Counted from the stretch's first letter, positions 28,681 through 38,504 are shown. The stretch: DNA of 64,000 nucleotides from Celeribacter indicus (GCF_000819565.1 NZ_CP004393.1:1736001-1800000); one strand, 5' to 3'. The notes: generated by a model not told the origin, from the sequence alone. Numbers and translations are program-made.

Positions 28681-28750
28681 CGAAGCATGGAGGGGGATCG
28701 GCGGCCTGTAGCGTGCCGCATTTGCGTTGATGCGCTGGCGGCACCCCTCG
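28681..28750 (-). repeat. Shared leader repeat, copy upstream of the integrase operon
   Basis: About 70 bp nearly matching 54550-54619, including a 26-bp identical core (28699-28724). Both copies contain an inverted repeat GTGCCGC/GCGGCAC. This copy's core is 72 nt upstream of the 28627 start; the other is 75 nt upstream of the AlpA-like gene, in the same orientation. A common regulatory sequence is the simplest reading. Confidence 0.75.
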
Positions 28751-28773
28751 CTTGCGGAGATGCCGCCAGTGAG

Positions 28774-28995
28774 TTAGCTGGCCGAACGCCGCGCCTTTGC
28801 GAAGCCGCGGTCCGTGGCGATGAACCGCTCCAGCATGGGCACGATCAGCCTGACGGGATCGGCAACGGCTTGCCCCGTCTCGCGCCCCAGCACCTCGGCA
28901 TAGGCGACCAGATCGCGGTGGAGCGGCGCGGGCAGCTCCAGGGTCACTTTCACCGGCTTGTCGTCGGGCAGCGGGCCGAGTTTCAGCTTGGTCAT
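28774..28995 (-). CDS. DUF2274 family protein
   Basis: 73 aa. The sequence MTKLKLGPLPDDKPVKVTLE with a following helical stretch resembles a ribbon-helix-helix start and matches the DUF2274 proteins found directly after trbI in alphaproteobacterial ICEs. It starts 2 bp after the trbI stop, closing the trb operon. A DNA-binding role is inferred from the fold resemblance. Confidence 0.75.
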   Translation of the reverse strand: MTKLKLGPLPDDKPVKVTLELPAPLHRDLVAYAEVLGRETGQAVADPVRLIVPMLERFIATDRGFAKARRSAS

Positions 28996-28997
28996 GG

Positions 28998-30134
28998 TCA
29001 ACCTCCTGCCGGCTCGAATACAAGGTCGCGGGTCACGATGATCCTGACCGGGAAGCCGGGCCGGATGGTCAGCGTGGGCGCGACCTGCAACTGGCGCTGG
29101 ACGATCTGCTGGCCCGCCTGATTGACGGTATCCTGCGCGCCGTCGCGGATGGCGCGGATCAGCCGGTCCTCGTCGCTGGTCGCCAGCTCCGTGCCGACTG
29201 CGAGCAGCGTGGATAGTCCTGCGGCCTTCATCAGATCCCACCAATGATAATCGACGCCATCCTCAAGCCCGGCATAGCCGCTGGCGTCCGTGCCCGGCAG
29301 GCGCTCCAGAACGATGGAACGGCCGCCCGGCAAGATCAGGCGATTCCAGACAAGCAGGACGCGGCGCTGGCCGAAGGTCACGCCATCGTCGTATTGGCCG
29401 ATGATGCGGGTGCCCTGCGGGATCAGGAGCAGCGAGCCGGTGGGGCTGTCATAGACGTTCTCGGTCACCTGTGCGGTGATCTGGCCCGGAAGGTCGGAAC
29501 GGATGCCGGTGATGAGCGCGGCGGGAATGACTGCTCCCGCCTGAAGGATGTAAGGCGATGCTGGCGGCGTGACACGATCCGGCGCGACGATCTGGCGATC
29601 CACTGGCCCGTTGAGAAACGCCGCGCGCCGGTCCTGCGAGGTGGACTGTCCTCCAAGGTCGAGACCGGCCAGGCCGGGCATGGCGGTGCCGGCCGGCGTT
29701 CCGGTGCGCGGGCCGGTCTGGAAGAACACATTGCTCAGGCGCGCGGCCTCTTCCTCTGCGCGGCGTCGTTCTTCCTCGGGATCGACGGCGGGCGTGGTAA
29801 TCGCAGGCGCGGCGATCGGCTGTCCCCGATTCTGCGCATCAAGAATGGGACGGCCAAGGTCGCCGGGCAGCGCGGGGCCGAGCACCGGGCCGGTGTAGTC
29901 GGAGGGCAAGCCCGTGAGTCCGTCCGCCGTGGGCCGGTTTTCTGTCGAATAGAGTTCTTCGCCGCCCGTTCCTGCATCGCGGGTCTGGAGTGCGTAGATC
30001 AGCGCCCCACCGATGCCGAGAAGCGCGACCGCGCCAATACCTGCCAGCATCTTGCGGGACAGGCGGGTAACACGGGGCGGTTCTGCGCGCAGCCGCATGG
30101 GCGCTGTGGTGTCGGTGATCGGGTTGTCTGTCAT
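28998..30134 (-). CDS. trbI: Conjugal transfer protein TrbI (VirB10-like)
   Basis: 378 aa from the ATG at 30134, which overlaps the trbG stop. One N-terminal membrane helix (about 28-48), a proline-rich periplasmic linker, and a C-terminal VirB10 beta-barrel domain (from about 190: QAGAVIPAALITGIRSDLPG). It spans both membranes and gates the mating channel. The longer open frame to 30824 is antisense shadow outside the homology. Confidence 0.92.
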   Translation of the reverse strand: MTDNPITDTTAPMRLRAEPPRVTRLSRKMLAGIGAVALLGIGGALIYALQTRDAGTGGEELYSTENRPTADGLTGLPSDYTGPVLGPALPGDLGRPILDAQNRGQPIAAPAITTPAVDPEEERRRAEEEAARLSNVFFQTGPRTGTPAGTAMPGLAGLDLGGQSTSQDRRAAFLNGPVDRQIVAPDRVTPPASPYILQAGAVIPAALITGIRSDLPGQITAQVTENVYDSPTGSLLLIPQGTRIIGQYDDGVTFGQRRVLLVWNRLILPGGRSIVLERLPGTDASGYAGLEDGVDYHWWDLMKAAGLSTLLAVGTELATSDEDRLIRAIRDGAQDTVNQAGQQIVQRQLQVAPTLTIRPGFPVRIIVTRDLVFEPAGG

Positions 30135-31153
30135 GACGGGGAATCTCCGGCGGCCGCGGGTTGAGCGGCGGCCTGTCGTTGCTCGACCCGGACGATCCTG
30201 ACGACCTGCTGGCGGTTGCCACTGCCGAGACGAAGTTCGGCCGCGCCAAACAGACGGTCCACGATCAGGATGTTCCGGTAGATGCGGGAATTGACGATCT
30301 GAGGTTCGCCGTCCGATCCGAGCACGAAGATCGGCGGCATTTCGCCCTGTACGATCCCGCGCGGGAAGACGACATAGACGCGGCGGCCATCGTCGAAGAC
30401 GGAAACCGGCCGCCATGGCGGGCTGTCGCCCTGCACCTGCAATCCGTAACGATAGTTTCGCGCCGCTTCGGCCGGGATGACCGGCGCGGCCGGGTCGGCC
30501 CGTCGCTGGCCTGCCGGTGGCGCGGGATACGCCCAGGCGACGGAAGGCATGTAGAGCGATTCCCGCGCGCGCAGCTCGATCATGTAGGTGCGCCGGTCGG
30601 TGGTCACGACAAGGTTGGTCGAGATGTCGTCGCGGGTCGGTTTCACGAGGATATGGACGCGCCGGTTGGCACCGTTGCCGCTCTCGGTATCGCCGATGAT
30701 CCAGCGGGCGGTGTCGCCGGCCGCGATCGGTCCCGCGCCGGTCAGGCTTTCGCCAGGCTCCAGCGCGATATTGGTGATCTGACCAGGGGCGGCATAGACT
30801 TGATAGAGCGCGCCTTCGCTCCACGGATAAATCTGGATGGCGTTGTAGTAGCCTTCGCGGCGCGGCTCGACGCGGGCGGCGGCATTGGCGTTCTCGACGC
30901 GGCCGGTCGGTGTGCCCGCCCTCTCGCCGCCGCGCGCCACGGTCCAGGCGGGCGGGACATGCAGCGGCCGGGGTCGGTCCCCGGTCGAAGCCGCAGGCGG
31001 CGACGGCAGCGGCGGCACGGCGTCGTCATAAGAGAATTGCGGCGTCCGGTTGGTGGCGCAGCCGGCCAGTACGGTCGCGGAAAGCAACAAAACCGGAAAG
31101 CCGAGTTTGCAGAAAACCGGAAACCCGGCTTTACGGAACGTCGTGCGGGTCAT
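30131..31153 (-). CDS. trbG: Conjugal transfer protein TrbG (VirB9-like lipoprotein)
   Basis: 340 aa. A lipoprotein signal with lipobox LAGC (about residue 31) is followed by VirB9-type repeats; YMIELRARESLYMPSVAWAY and the NRIL-type segment SRIYRNILIVDRLFGAAELR are typical. It forms the outer-membrane ring with TrbI. Start at 31153 overlaps the trbF stop (ATGA). Confidence 0.92.
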   Translation of the reverse strand: MTRTTFRKAGFPVFCKLGFPVLLLSATVLAGCATNRTPQFSYDDAVPPLPSPPAASTGDRPRPLHVPPAWTVARGGERAGTPTGRVENANAAARVEPRREGYYNAIQIYPWSEGALYQVYAAPGQITNIALEPGESLTGAGPIAAGDTARWIIGDTESGNGANRRVHILVKPTRDDISTNLVVTTDRRTYMIELRARESLYMPSVAWAYPAPPAGQRRADPAAPVIPAEAARNYRYGLQVQGDSPPWRPVSVFDDGRRVYVVFPRGIVQGEMPPIFVLGSDGEPQIVNSRIYRNILIVDRLFGAAELRLGSGNRQQVVRIVRVEQRQAAAQPAAAGDSPS

Positions 31154-31839
31154 TGGCTCATCTCCCGCGACCACGAGATTGCGTTGACGTAGATGCCGAG
31201 CGGATTGGCGCGCAGGCGTTCTGCGGTGCGCGGAGTCTGGATCACGATGGTCAGGATCGCGGTCCATCGCTCGGTGCTGCCAAGCTGGCCGTTCTCGTAA
31301 AGGCGCTCCGTCCAGGCCACACGGAAACTGTCCGGCGAGGCGCGGATGACGCTCGACACCTCGACCGCGATCTGTTGCCGGCCGACGCGGGTGAACGGAT
31401 CGTTGGCGCGGGCATAGTCGTTGAGCGCCGCCGCGCCGCGATCGGTGGTGAACTCATAGGCCCGAAGCCAGTTCTGTCGGACGATGATCGGGTCGGCCGG
31501 GATCGCGCGGACCTGCTCGATGAAGCGGCCGAGATGGAACGCGATCTGCGGATCGGTCGGGCGATAGTCGGCGTTCGCCGGTGCGACGGTCTGGGCTTCG
31601 CCGAGCGCATCGACCTGCACCACCCAGGGCACCACGGTCCCGCGCTCCGACTGCCACACCAGCGCCGAGGCGAAGCCGGCCGACAGGATCAGGGAAGCGA
31701 AGGCCATGAACCTCCAGTTCCGCGCCTGCACGCGGGCCGAGCCGATGCGCTCGTCCCAGACCTGCGCGGCCTTCTGATATGGGGTCTCGGGTTCCGGCGT
31801 CTTGCCGTAATGGGCTGCGGGTCGTTTGAAGATGCTCAT
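31150..31839 (-). CDS. trbF: Conjugal transfer protein TrbF (VirB8-like)
   Basis: 229 aa. A short cytoplasmic segment, one membrane helix near 45-65 and a periplasmic NTF2-like domain (WLRAYEFTTDRGAAALNDYA) define VirB8/TrbF, an assembly factor of the inner-membrane platform. Overlaps trbL by ATGA at 31836-31839. Confidence 0.93.
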   Translation of the reverse strand: MSIFKRPAAHYGKTPEPETPYQKAAQVWDERIGSARVQARNWRFMAFASLILSAGFASALVWQSERGTVVPWVVQVDALGEAQTVAPANADYRPTDPQIAFHLGRFIEQVRAIPADPIIVRQNWLRAYEFTTDRGAAALNDYARANDPFTRVGRQQIAVEVSSVIRASPDSFRVAWTERLYENGQLGSTERWTAILTIVIQTPRTAERLRANPLGIYVNAISWSREMSQ

Positions 31840-33212
31840 GAGCGGTCACTTTCGGAAAGGTTGACGGAAGAGCCGGTGCCGTGGCTGTCGCCGGAGCGGA
31901 CGGCGTGCGCGGCCATGGTCGTGCCGTGGTTCATGGCCTGCGAGCGCCGCATCCGCTGCGCCCAGGCAGGCGGTGCGCCTGTGGCCGAGGCGGACGCGGC
32001 CGGGGCGGATGCTTCCGCCGCCCCACCGACCGTTCCCATGGTGGATGTGCCACCACTCGCACTAAGCCCAGCCTTCGCGCCTTCGGAGAAACTGGATTTG
32101 ACGCTTTCGGACGCGCGGGAGACAGCGCGTTTCAAAGGTGAGACGGCTGCCGATCCTGCCGCGCGAGCGACGCCGCCAACGCCGGAGGCGACGCCGGTCG
32201 CGCCGGTCTGGCCGAGCGAGCCGAGGCTGTAGGCTGCGGAGGCGGCTCCTGCGGCCGTCGCGCCGCCGCGAACGGCCGCGACCCGGCCGGACAGAGCGGC
32301 AGCGCCGCCCTTCGCGCCGAGCATGGCCGCGCCACCCGCCGCCGCACCACCCGCCAGCACCATGCCGCCAGCGGCAAGCCCGGTTCCCACGGCCGCGCCC
32401 GCGCCGAGCTGCGGGCCGCCCGAGACGATGCCGGTGGCGATGCCAGGTCCGAAGATGCCGAGGCCGAGCAGCGACAGGGCTGCCAGCACAATCGCCATGG
32501 CGTCGTCGATGGTCGGGGTCGCGCCGCCGAAACCGGCCGTGAATTGCGAGAACAGCGTCGAACCGATGCCGATGATGACGGCCAGGACCAGAACCTTGAT
32601 GCCGGAAGAGATTACGTTGCCAAGCACACGCTCGGCCATGAAGGCGGTCTTGCCGAACAGGCCGAAGGGGATCAGCACGAAGCCGGCCAGCGTGGTCAGC
32701 TTGAACTCGATCAGCGTGACGAAGAGTTGCACGGCGAGAATGAAGAAGGCGAGGATGACCAGCGCCCAAGCGAACAGCAGGCAGGCGATCTGGATGAAGT
32801 TCTCGAAGAACGACCAGTAGCCCATCAGGTCGGAAATGGAATCGAGCAACGGCCGTCCTGCATCCAGCCCGGTCTGTGCCACCCGGCCGGGCCGCATGAG
32901 GTCGGCAGCGGAAAAGCCGGTTCCCGACGCCATGAGACCGAGACCGGCGAATGAGTCGAAGACGATGCGGGCGAGGTTGTTCCAGTTGCCGATGATGTAG
33001 GCGAAGACACCGACGAACAGGGTCTTCTTGACCAGCCGCGCGATGATGTCGTCATCCGCGCCCCAGGCCCAGAACAGCGCGGCCAGCGTCACATCGATGA
33101 CGATCAGGGTGGTGGCGATGAACGCCACTTCCCCACCGAGCAGGCCGAAGCCGGAATCTATGTAGCTGGTGAAGACCCCAAGAAACGAGTCGATGACGCC
33201 GGTTCCGCCCAT
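31836..33212 (-). CDS. trbL: Conjugal transfer protein TrbL (VirB6-like)
   Basis: 458 aa with about six to seven membrane helices in the first 300 residues, then a Gly/Ala-rich and Ser-rich soluble tail. VirB6/TrbL proteins line the inner-membrane channel through which DNA passes. It lies 3 bp after trbK and overlaps trbF. Confidence 0.92.
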   Translation of the reverse strand: MGGTGVIDSFLGVFTSYIDSGFGLLGGEVAFIATTLIVIDVTLAALFWAWGADDDIIARLVKKTLFVGVFAYIIGNWNNLARIVFDSFAGLGLMASGTGFSAADLMRPGRVAQTGLDAGRPLLDSISDLMGYWSFFENFIQIACLLFAWALVILAFFILAVQLFVTLIEFKLTTLAGFVLIPFGLFGKTAFMAERVLGNVISSGIKVLVLAVIIGIGSTLFSQFTAGFGGATPTIDDAMAIVLAALSLLGLGIFGPGIATGIVSGGPQLGAGAAVGTGLAAGGMVLAGGAAAGGAAMLGAKGGAAALSGRVAAVRGGATAAGAASAAYSLGSLGQTGATGVASGVGGVARAAGSAAVSPLKRAVSRASESVKSSFSEGAKAGLSASGGTSTMGTVGGAAEASAPAASASATGAPPAWAQRMRRSQAMNHGTTMAAHAVRSGDSHGTGSSVNLSESDRS

Positions 33213-33215
33213 GGA

Positions 33216-33503
33216 TCACTGTTCCTCGTTCTGTCGCGGAGCGGTCTGCGCGGGCGTCCGGCCAAGAAAGCGGTCGCGGCTCTCGGCCCATGCGGCGAGG
33301 CAGGCCGGTTCGCTCGTCGCCGCTACCCCAAGCTGCTGGCACCGGCGGAGCGTCGCGCGGAGCGGATCGGCCGGCGGTTGCAGCGCCAGTGCGGTGCTGA
33401 CCGGCGCGGGATCGTCCTTGCGGGTCATCTCAATAGCCGTGGCGGTGATGGCGATGGCGACGAATACGACGGCCCCGAGCCGGGCCAGCATCTTGCCGTC
33501 CAT
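33216..33503 (-). CDS. trbK: Entry-exclusion-type protein TrbK-alt
   Basis: 95 aa. One N-terminal membrane helix (residues 7-24), then a short periplasmic part with the CQQLG...CLAAW cysteine pair. Small proteins at this place in ICE trb operons are named TrbK-alt by analogy with the RP4 entry-exclusion lipoprotein; that role is inferred from position. There is no lipobox here. Confidence 0.8.
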   Translation of the reverse strand: MDGKMLARLGAVVFVAIAITATAIEMTRKDDPAPVSTALALQPPADPLRATLRRCQQLGVAATSEPACLAAWAESRDRFLGRTPAQTAPRQNEEQ

Positions 33504-33521
33504 GGGCGGCTCCTCCCGTGG

Positions 33522-34289
33522 TCAGTTGTTGCCGTTGAACATTTGCGCGTTGCCCGGCTGGTAGCCGCTGCCGGGGGTCAGGAAGCGCTCGCGCTGGACA
33601 CGGCCCTGTTCGGCGGCCGTCGCACGCTCGGCCTCGATCAGCGCTTCCGACCGGCCGTTGGCGGCGAGCATGGCGATCAGGTCGGAAAGCTGCTGCGACT
33701 GGAGGGCGAGGATCTGATTGCCGGCCTGCGTGGCTTGCAGCGCCCCGGTCGCGCCTTGGCTTTCGCCGACCAGCGCGGTCATCTCGGCGCGGTTGCTGTC
33801 GATGTTGCCGACCGCTCCCGCCTGCACCTTCATGGCGTCCTGCAAGCCGCCGACCGTGTTTTGCCAACGGTCGCGCGCATCGGCGACAAGCTGGGCGTCG
33901 GTCGCCGACAGCGAGACGTTGCCGTATTGGCTTTGGAACGCCTGGTCGATCTGGCCAACCTCGAACGCGATGTTCTGCGCTTGGCCGAGAAGCTGCTGCG
34001 TGCGCTGGACGTTCTGCTGGAGCTGCTGGAGCGAGGAATACGGCAGGCTCGATAGATTGCGGGCCTGGTTGATGAGCATCTGCGCTTCGTTCTGGAGGCT
34101 GGTGATCTGGTTGTTGATCTGCTCCAGCGTGCGCGCGGCCGTGAGCACGTTCTGCGCGTAGTTGCTCGGATCATAGACGATGCGCCACGCATGTGCCGGG
34201 CTTGCCAGCATGGGTGACAGTGCGACGGGCACGGCCAGGACCGCCGCCGCGATCAACGCGGCGCGAGGGGTCGGGAAACGGATAATCAT
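33522..34289 (-). CDS. trbJ: Conjugal transfer protein TrbJ (VirB5-like)
   Basis: 255 aa. A signal peptide ending near residue 33 (SPAHA) is followed by long alpha-helices rich in Gln/Asn, including the YAQNVLTAARTLEQINNQI block of TrbJ. It is a pilus-tip or adhesin-like component. Start at 34289 overlaps the trbE stop. Confidence 0.92.
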   Translation of the reverse strand: MIIRFPTPRAALIAAAVLAVPVALSPMLASPAHAWRIVYDPSNYAQNVLTAARTLEQINNQITSLQNEAQMLINQARNLSSLPYSSLQQLQQNVQRTQQLLGQAQNIAFEVGQIDQAFQSQYGNVSLSATDAQLVADARDRWQNTVGGLQDAMKVQAGAVGNIDSNRAEMTALVGESQGATGALQATQAGNQILALQSQQLSDLIAMLAANGRSEALIEAERATAAEQGRVQRERFLTPGSGYQPGNAQMFNGNN

Positions 34290-36742
34290 TGTGTGGACTC
34301 CTTTTCAGGCTGGGGGATGAGATTGGTGAGGTTCGGGATCAACTCGGCCGCCCAATCGACGCCGCGCTCGCGCAGCCATGCGGCGAGGAAGCCGTCGCGG
34401 CCATGTTCGGCGACGATCTGCGCAATCAGCGTCTGGTCGGATTTGGCGGATGCGGCGCAAAGCGCGAGGCCGACTTCGGACAGGCCAAGCTCGAACAGGC
34501 GATTGCCGCGCCGCGACTGGCAGTAGTATTCCCGCTTCGGCGTCGCGCGGGCGACAAGCTCGATCTGGCGGTCATTGAGGCCGAAGCGGCGATAGATAGC
34601 CGTGATCTGCGGCTCGATGGCCCGCTCGTTCGGCAGCAGGAGCCGCGTCGGGCAGTTCTCGATAATCGCGGGCGCGATGTTGCTGCCGTCAATGTCGGAC
34701 AGGCTTTGCGTGGCGAAGATGACGCTGGCGTTCTTCTTGCGTAGCGTTTTCAGCCATTCGCGGAGCTGGCCGGCGAACCCCTCGTCGTCCAGCGCAAGCC
34801 AACCCTCGTCGATGATGAGCAGCGTCGGCCGCCCATCGAGCCGATCGCCGATGCGATGGAACAGATAGGCGAGCACGGCCGGGGCCGCGCCGGTCCCGAC
34901 AAGGCCCTCGATCTCGAACGCTTGCACGTCCGCCGATCCCAAATGCTCTGTTTCGGCGTCGAGCAGCCGGCCATAGGCCCCGCCGACGCAGAACGGCCGG
35001 AGCGCCTGTTTCAGATCGTTGGATTGCAACAGCACCGCAAGGCCGGTGATGGTGCGTTCTCCGACCGGCGCGGACGCCAGCGAGGTCAGCGCCGTCCAAA
35101 GATGCTCTTTGACCTCGGGGGTGATGGCGATCCCCTCACGCATGAGGATGGCCGCAACCCAGTCCGCCGCCCATGCGCGTTCATAGGTGTCGTGGATACG
35201 GGCAAGCGGCTGGAGCGAGACGGAGGTCTCGGAAGCATCGGTCAATTCACCGCCGAGATCGTGCCAATCCCCGCCCATGGCGAGCGACGCGGCGCGGATG
35301 CTGCCGCCGAAGTCGAAGGCGAATACCTGCGAACCGGCATAGCGCCGGAACTGCAAGGCCATGAGCGCCAGCAGCACGGATTTGCCCGCGCCGGTCGGGC
35401 CGACGACGAGCGTGTGGCCCACATCGCCGACATGGAGACTTAGCCGGAACGGGGTTGAGCCTTCGGTCCTGGCGTAGAGCAATGGAGCGTCGCCTAAATG
35501 CTCGTCCCGTTCCGGCCCCGCCCACACCGCCGAAAGCGGGATCATGTGGGCGAGATTCAAAGTGCTGATGGGCGGTTGGCGGACATTCGCGTAGGCGTGT
35601 CCGGGCAGGCTGCCGAGCCATGCGTCCACGGCGTTGACGGTTTCGGCCATGGCGGTGAAGTCGCGGCCCTGAACGATCTTCTCGACCAGGCGCAGCTTCT
35701 CTTGCGCCACGCGCGGGTCGGCATCCCATACCGTCACCGTGGCGGTGACGTAGGCCATACCCGCCACGTCCGCGCCGAGTTCCTGCAAGGCCATGTCGGC
35801 GTCGAGCGCCTTGTTGGCGGCGTCGGTGTCCACAAGAGCGGACGCCTCGTTCGTCATGACCTCTTTCAAGATCGCGGCGACGCTCTTGCGCTTGGCGAAC
35901 CATTGGCGACGGATGCGGGTCAGCAGCCGGGTCGCATCTGTCTTGTCGAGCAGGATCGCGCGCGTGCTCCACCTGTAGGGGAACGGCAGGCGGTTCATTT
36001 CGTCGAGCAGGCCCGGCGTCGTCGCGGTCGGGAATCCCACGATGGTCAGGACGCGGAGATGCGCGTCGCCAAGGCGCGGCTCCAGCCCGCCGGTCAACGG
36101 CTGGTCGGCAAGCAGCGCGTCGAGGTGCATGGGCACCTCGGGCACGCGCACGCGATGTCGGTTGGTCGAGATGGTGGAATGGAGATAGGTCAGCGTCGCG
36201 CCGTCATCCATCCAACGGCACTCGGGCATGAAGCCGTCGAGCAGCGCCAACACGCGGTCGGTGCGGTCGATGAAGCCGCGCAGCAGTTCCCACGGGTCCA
36301 CGCCCGCTTTCTCGCGGCCCTCATAGAGCCATGTTTCGGCGCGGGCCGCTTCCTCGGCCGGCGGCAGCCAGAGGAAGGTCAGGAGGTAGCCGCACACGAA
36401 ATGCGAGCCCGCTTCCTCGAAACCGGCCTTGCGCTCCGCATCGACTAGCGCCGACGCGGGATCGGGAAACATGCTGTCGGGATAGGTTGCGGCTTCGCTA
36501 CGCTGCGCCTCGACGAAGATGCTCCAGCCGGAGCCGAGACGGCGCACGGCGTTGTTGATGCGGCCGGCGACGGCGACCAGCTCGGCCGCGACGGCGGAAT
36601 CCAGATCGGGACCGCGAAACTTCGCCGTCCGCTGGAACGAGCCGTCCTTGTTCAAGACGACGCCAGAGCCGACCAGCGCCGCCCAGGGCAGATAGTCGGC
36701 GAGCCGGGTGGCGGTGCGGCGGTATTCGGCAAGGTTCATCAT
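34286..36742 (-). CDS. trbE: Conjugal transfer ATPase TrbE (VirB4-like)
   Basis: 818 aa from tandem ATGs at 36742/36739. Walker A is VVGPTGAGKSVLLAL near residue 446 and Walker B is LLIIDEGWLAL near 640. VirB4-type ATPases power pilus assembly and substrate transfer. Reading the frame further upstream to 36865 would overlap trbD and has no homology. Confidence 0.95.
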   Translation of the reverse strand: MMNLAEYRRTATRLADYLPWAALVGSGVVLNKDGSFQRTAKFRGPDLDSAVAAELVAVAGRINNAVRRLGSGWSIFVEAQRSEAATYPDSMFPDPASALVDAERKAGFEEAGSHFVCGYLLTFLWLPPAEEAARAETWLYEGREKAGVDPWELLRGFIDRTDRVLALLDGFMPECRWMDDGATLTYLHSTISTNRHRVRVPEVPMHLDALLADQPLTGGLEPRLGDAHLRVLTIVGFPTATTPGLLDEMNRLPFPYRWSTRAILLDKTDATRLLTRIRRQWFAKRKSVAAILKEVMTNEASALVDTDAANKALDADMALQELGADVAGMAYVTATVTVWDADPRVAQEKLRLVEKIVQGRDFTAMAETVNAVDAWLGSLPGHAYANVRQPPISTLNLAHMIPLSAVWAGPERDEHLGDAPLLYARTEGSTPFRLSLHVGDVGHTLVVGPTGAGKSVLLALMALQFRRYAGSQVFAFDFGGSIRAASLAMGGDWHDLGGELTDASETSVSLQPLARIHDTYERAWAADWVAAILMREGIAITPEVKEHLWTALTSLASAPVGERTITGLAVLLQSNDLKQALRPFCVGGAYGRLLDAETEHLGSADVQAFEIEGLVGTGAAPAVLAYLFHRIGDRLDGRPTLLIIDEGWLALDDEGFAGQLREWLKTLRKKNASVIFATQSLSDIDGSNIAPAIIENCPTRLLLPNERAIEPQITAIYRRFGLNDRQIELVARATPKREYYCQSRRGNRLFELGLSEVGLALCAASAKSDQTLIAQIVAEHGRDGFLAAWLRERGVDWAAELIPNLTNLIPQPEKESTQ

Positions 36743-36752
36743 GGCCGCGCCC

Positions 36753-37034
36753 TCACACCGCCAGAAAAGCCGGGATGCGGAGATGCCGCCGCCCGACTTC
36801 GATGAATTGGGGATCGCGCTTCGCCGCCCACACGGCCGCGAAATGGCCGATGGCCCAGATGGCAATGCCGACCAGCCAGAGACGCAGGCCGAGGCCCACG
36901 GCCCCGGCGAGCGTCCCGTTCATGATGGCAATGCTTCTCGGTGCGCCGCCGAGCAGGATATGCTCGGTCAGCGCCCGGTGAACCGGAACCGTGAATCCCG
37001 GCACCGCGTCGAGCTGTTCGAGTCCGCCCGCCAT
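36753..37034 (-). CDS. trbD: Conjugal transfer protein TrbD (VirB3-like)
   Basis: 93 aa. A polar start with PVHRALTEHILLGGAPR precedes two hydrophobic helices and the closing RRHLRIPAFLAV, the VirB3/TrbD pattern. Its ATG shares one base with the trbC stop (TGATG at 37032-37036). Confidence 0.92.
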   Translation of the reverse strand: MAGGLEQLDAVPGFTVPVHRALTEHILLGGAPRSIAIMNGTLAGAVGLGLRLWLVGIAIWAIGHFAAVWAAKRDPQFIEVGRRHLRIPAFLAV

Positions 37035-37366
37035 CAAACGAGCGCCCCGCCGCCAAACGAGAAGAACGACAGGAAGAAGCTCGACGCCGCGAACGCGATG
37101 CTGAGGCCGAACACGATCTGGATCAGGCGACGGAAGCCGCCGCTGGTATCGCCGAAGGCCAGCGTCAGGCCGGTCACGATGATGATGATGACGGCGATGA
37201 TCTTGGCGACCGGCCCCTCGATGGATTCGAGGATGGATTGCAGCGGCGCCTCCCATGGCATCGACGATCCCGAGGCATGGGCGGCCGGAGCCATGAAGAA
37301 GCTGACATAGGTGACGGCCGCCACCGTGGCGACGTGGCGGCGGATGCGCATGGCATGACGGATCAT
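37034..37366 (-). CDS. trbC: Conjugal transfer pilin TrbC (VirB2-like)
   Basis: 110 aa. A signal peptide to about residue 31 and two long hydrophobic helices make the pilin precursor of the VirB2/TrbC family, which in RP4 is cyclised by TraF; a TraF-type peptidase is encoded at 51222-51767. Overlaps trbB (ATGA at 37363-37366). Confidence 0.92.
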   Translation of the reverse strand: MIRHAMRIRRHVATVAAVTYVSFFMAPAAHASGSSMPWEAPLQSILESIEGPVAKIIAVIIIIVTGLTLAFGDTSGGFRRLIQIVFGLSIAFAASSFFLSFFSFGGGALV

Positions 37367-38358
37367 TCGGGGTCTCCAGTTCTGGTTGGGGGTGCCAAGG
37401 GCCCGGGGTGCGTGATGCGGTAATCGCCGTCCGGTCCCAGCCCTTCGACGCGGGCGAGTTCGGCCAGCCGGCGCGCGGAACCGCGCCCGGAAAGGACGGC
37501 AACAAGGTCGATGGTCTCGGCGATCAGGGCGCGCGGGACGGTGACGACAGCCTCTTGAATGAGCTGTTCAAGCCGGCGCAGCGCGCCGATCCCTGATCCG
37601 GCATGGATGGTGCCGATGCCGCCGGGGTGTCCCGTTCCCCAGGCTTTGAGAAGGTCGAGTGCTTCCGATCCGCGCACCTCGCCGATGGGGATACGGTCGG
37701 GGCGCAGGCGCAGCGAGGAACGGACCAGATCGGAAAGCGTCGCCACGCCGTCTTTCGTCCGCATAGCGACAAGGTTGGGCGCGGCGCATTGCAGCTCGCG
37801 CGTGTCTTCGATGATTACGACACGATCCGCGCCCTTGGCGACTTCGGCCAGAAGCGCGTTGGTCAGTGTGGTCTTGCCGGTGCTGGTGCCACCCGCCACG
37901 AGGATGTTGGCGCGGGAAGAAACGGCCGCGCGTAACGTCGCGGCTTGGTCGGCAGACATGATGCCGGCCGCCACATAGTCATCGAGGCTGAACACCGCGA
38001 CAGCCGGCTTGCGGATGGCGAAGGCCGGCGAGGAAACCACCGGGGGAAGCAAGCCTTCAAAGCGTTCGCCGCTCTCGGGAAGTTCGGCCGAGACGCGAGG
38101 ACTGCGGGCATGAACCTCGACGCCGACATGGTGTGCGACCAGGCGCACGATGCGCTCGCCATCGGCCGGCGACATCGTTTCGCCCGTATCCGCCAGCCCT
38201 TCGGAAAGACGGTCGATCCAGATGCGGCCATCCGGGTTCAACATGACCTCGACCACGGCCAGGTCTTCCAGAAACCGGGCAATGGCCGGGCCGAGCGCGG
38301 TGCGCAACATCCGCGCGCCGCGCTGGATCGCCTCCGGTCTGTGATATGTGGCAGTCAT
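37363..38358 (-). CDS. trbB: Conjugal transfer ATPase TrbB (VirB11-like)
   Basis: 331 aa from the ATG at 38358. Walker A is [17 protein letters not shown] (about residue 155); the Asp box [11 protein letters not shown] and His box GTIHAGSG follow, as in VirB11 hexameric ATPases. It heads the trb operon. A copy of a repeat also found before traG lies 118 nt upstream. Confidence 0.95.
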   Translation of the reverse strand: MTATYHRPEAIQRGARMLRTALGPAIARFLEDLAVVEVMLNPDGRIWIDRLSEGLADTGETMSPADGERIVRLVAHHVGVEVHARSPRVSAELPESGERFEGLLPPVVSSPAFAIRKPAVAVFSLDDYVAAGIMSADQAATLRAAVSSRANILVAGGTSTGKTTLTNALLAEVAKGADRVVIIEDTRELQCAAPNLVAMRTKDGVATLSDLVRSSLRLRPDRIPIGEVRGSEALDLLKAWGTGHPGGIGTIHAGSGIGALRRLEQLIQEAVVTVPRALIAETIDLVAVLSGRGSARRLAELARVEGLGPDGDYRITHPGPLAPPTRTGDPE

Positions 38359-38476
38359 GTCGGCCCCGCTTTCGACGGGGCGCGCGACAGTCGGTCCCCT
38401 CATTGGGGTCGATTAAAAGAACCTGATTTTTGGCTGACTCAACAACTATTTACGCGCGTGCGGCCATCGGCGGTGA

Positions 38477-38495
38477 TCGGCGGCAAATAGGACGG
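38477..38495 (-). repeat. Short repeat upstream of trbB (shared with traG)
   Basis: 19 bp, identical at 18 positions to 41062-41080, in the same orientation relative to the downstream gene (118 nt before trbB, 98 nt before traG). Candidate operator or promoter element for transfer genes. Confidence 0.55.
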
Positions 38496-38504
38496 TTTGA
38501 AAAT

